Source: DUZB01 sp964407525 (lineage in GTDB: Bacteria > Desulfobacterota > DSM-4660 > Desulfatiglandales > Desulfatiglandaceae). From it: a DNA stretch of 25,617 nt. The position numbers and the translations under genes are program-made. The stretch is taken from contig CAYOWC010000035.1 of assembly GCA_964407525.1 (NCBI GenBank), positions 1-25,617 of the forward strand. The letters are read 5' to 3'. The notes under the pieces are model-generated. The model was not told the origin of the DNA. It made no database searches and saw only the letters and a list, made by a program, of their open reading frames with translations. This document shows positions 24,473 through 25,617 of this stretch, in pieces (within the stretch, counting starts at the first letter, position 1; each line of letters starts with the position of its first letter).

Positions 24473-25507
24473 ATGTACTCTGATAAACAACGAGGAAGAC
24501 AGCTGCTTCGGCGAATGCTGGTCGTCGTTTTCTTGGCGTTATTGGTGGCAGGATGCACTAACAATTCCATGACCAAAAACGAGATGGTCGAAACCCGTAT
24601 TGCTACAACGAACCAGTCAAACCGCGTAAGCGATCGCAATGAGCATATCTTCAAGAATACCCAGCCACTGATTGCGACAACGGATCCTCTTCTGGGTCCC
24701 GGCGACCTTCTTGAACTGAAAGTCTTCGAGGCCCCTGAACTGGCGACCATGGTTCGGATCGGTTCCCGTGGGTTCATTACGCTTGCGCTTCTTGGCGATG
24801 TGGAGGTTGCGGGACTCTCCGCACGTGAACTGGAAATGAAGGTTGAGGACCTCTACCGGGCCAAGTACATCAAAGATCCTCATGTGAGTCTTTTTGTTCG
24901 GGAGCACCTGAGCCAGAAAATCAACATTGTGGGCCAGGTCAAGACCCCGGGTACCTTTGAATTACCGGCTCGGATGAAGCTCCTGGATGCCTTGGCCCTT
25001 GCCGGCGGCCTCACCGATAAGGCCGGTAGCATGGCTCGGGTCCGTCGTGTGGGAAAAACAAGGGAAGAGACCGGCTCCTATGTGGTGGACCTGGACCGGC
25101 TCATCAACGAAGGGGCAACCGAATTAAACATTCCTATTCACGGTGGTGACGTTATCTTTGTCGAGGAGGGCGGCATGTTTTACGTGGACGGGGCTGTCCG
25201 AAGGTCGGGCGCATTTCCGATCAAGCCGAGAACCACCCTGGAAGAAGCGATCATGACCTCCGGAGGCTTTCTTTCCTATGCAGATTCGGAAGATGTGATC
25301 TTAGTCCGCCGAAATGCAGAAAACAGGCGGGTGGTCAGGCATATGAACCTTGAAATTGCCAGTCATGGGTCGTACCTCATCGAGGACGGGGATATCCTGG
25401 TGGTGGGCTCGACTTTCTGGGGGCGGGTTGTCAGCGGGAGCGGCATTAGTCTCGGCGTGCCATTCATCGGCAGCATAGGCTACTCCAACCCGGAGAGATA
25501 TCGGTAA
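24473..25507 (+). CDS. Wza-type polysaccharide export outer-membrane lipoprotein
   Basis: A 344-residue protein with a lipoprotein signal ending LVAGC (Cys28). The Poly_export domain (about 68-145) starts with DPLLGPGDLLELKVFEAPEL. An SLBB-type region follows (about 149-200: INIVGQVKTPGTFELPARMK, DALALAGGLTD), then a second (about 234-300: FYVDGAVRRSGAFPIKPRTT, IMTSGGFLSYADSEDVILVR). Wza-like proteins form the outer-membrane pore for capsule or exopolysaccharide and work with an inner-membrane chain-length regulator. No such partner is seen before the window ends. GAGG lies seven bases before the ATG. The gene follows the FecR-like gene on the same strand and ends at the R1 repeat. Confidence 0.93.
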   Translation: MYSDKQRGRQLLRRMLVVVFLALLVAGCTNNSMTKNEMVETRIATTNQSNRVSDRNEHIFKNTQPLIATTDPLLGPGDLLELKVFEAPELATMVRIGSRGFITLALLGDVEVAGLSARELEMKVEDLYRAKYIKDPHVSLFVREHLSQKINIVGQVKTPGTFELPARMKLLDALALAGGLTDKAGSMARVRRVGKTREETGSYVVDLDRLINEGATELNIPIHGGDVIFVEEGGMFYVDGAVRRSGAFPIKPRTTLEEAIMTSGGFLSYADSEDVILVRRNAENRRVVRHMNLEIASHGSYLIEDGDILVVGSTFWGRVVSGSGISLGVPFIGSIGYSNPERYR

Positions 25508-25517
25508 GACCTAAAAT

Positions 25518-25617
25518 CAATACCCGTGAATGAATTCCATTCACCTTTGTTTGTCAGGCATTTGCGCGTTACTCGAATTTTCTCTCTTATAGGCCTTTTT
25601 CAGGTGTCAGGTTTCGG
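25518..25617 (-). repeat. Interspersed repeat R1, copy C (inverted, diverged)
   Basis: Read on the minus strand, it has a CCTGACACCTG start (25611-25601), about 55 unrelated bases, and an ATTCATTCACGGGTATTG end (25535-25518). This is the same order and spacing as copy B. The central hairpin is GTGAATG-AATTC-CATTCAC (25526-25544). It directly follows the Wza-like gene and runs to the window edge. Confidence 0.6.

Overview
The window looks like a chromosomal stretch from a Gram-negative, probably anaerobic bacterium. The best guess is a member of the Desulfobacterota (former Deltaproteobacteria). Outer-membrane biology is present (an AsmA/YhdP-like protein and a Wza-like lipoprotein). A DUF362 protein, a long acyl-CoA dehydrogenase and several families of short palindromic intergenic repeats point the same way. 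The lineage is inferred from gene content, not from a marker gene. All large genes are intact and nothing here is clearly phage or an insertion sequence.

Layout. (1) 1-4423: a repeat copy, then on the minus strand a Nudix hydrolase overlapping the start of a 1209-residue AsmA/YhdP-like envelope protein. (2) 4424-4913: intergenic DNA with a 180-bp palindromic element and a candidate promoter. (3) 4914-8780: a two-gene operon for a heterodimeric ABC exporter with one degenerate ATP site. (4) 8781-11513: a strong sigma-70-type promoter, a DUF362 protein and an RNase D whose N-terminus runs through an interspersed repeat. (5) 11515-15959, minus strand: a promoter, an acyl-CoA dehydrogenase with an extra C-terminal region, and a Ski2/Mtr4/HelY-type RNA helicase that converges on RNase D with one base between the stop codons. 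(6) 15960-16446: back-to-back promoters around an inverted-repeat element. (7) 16447-22692: a five-gene peptide-type ABC importer operon (binding protein, two permeases, two ATPases) in which the binding protein and the second permease both carry large insertions. (8) 22711-23052: promoter, tRNA-Gln(CUG), tRNA-Glu(CUC) and a strong terminator. (9) 23137-25617: an inverted pair of repeats bracketing a possible 43-residue membrane peptide, a FecR-like exported protein and a Wza-type polysaccharide export lipoprotein. The last two probably open an exopolysaccharide locus that continues to the right.

The items most worth attention are: an RNase D/HRDC exonuclease beside a Ski2-like helicase with a DSHCT-like end, which recalls the eukaryotic Rrp6-Mtr4 pair; the peptide importer with matching insertions; and a repeat family (1-50, 23137-23246, inverted at 25518-25617) whose central hairpin keeps pairing while its bases change. 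No database search was possible. Family names rest on motifs read directly from the translated sequence.
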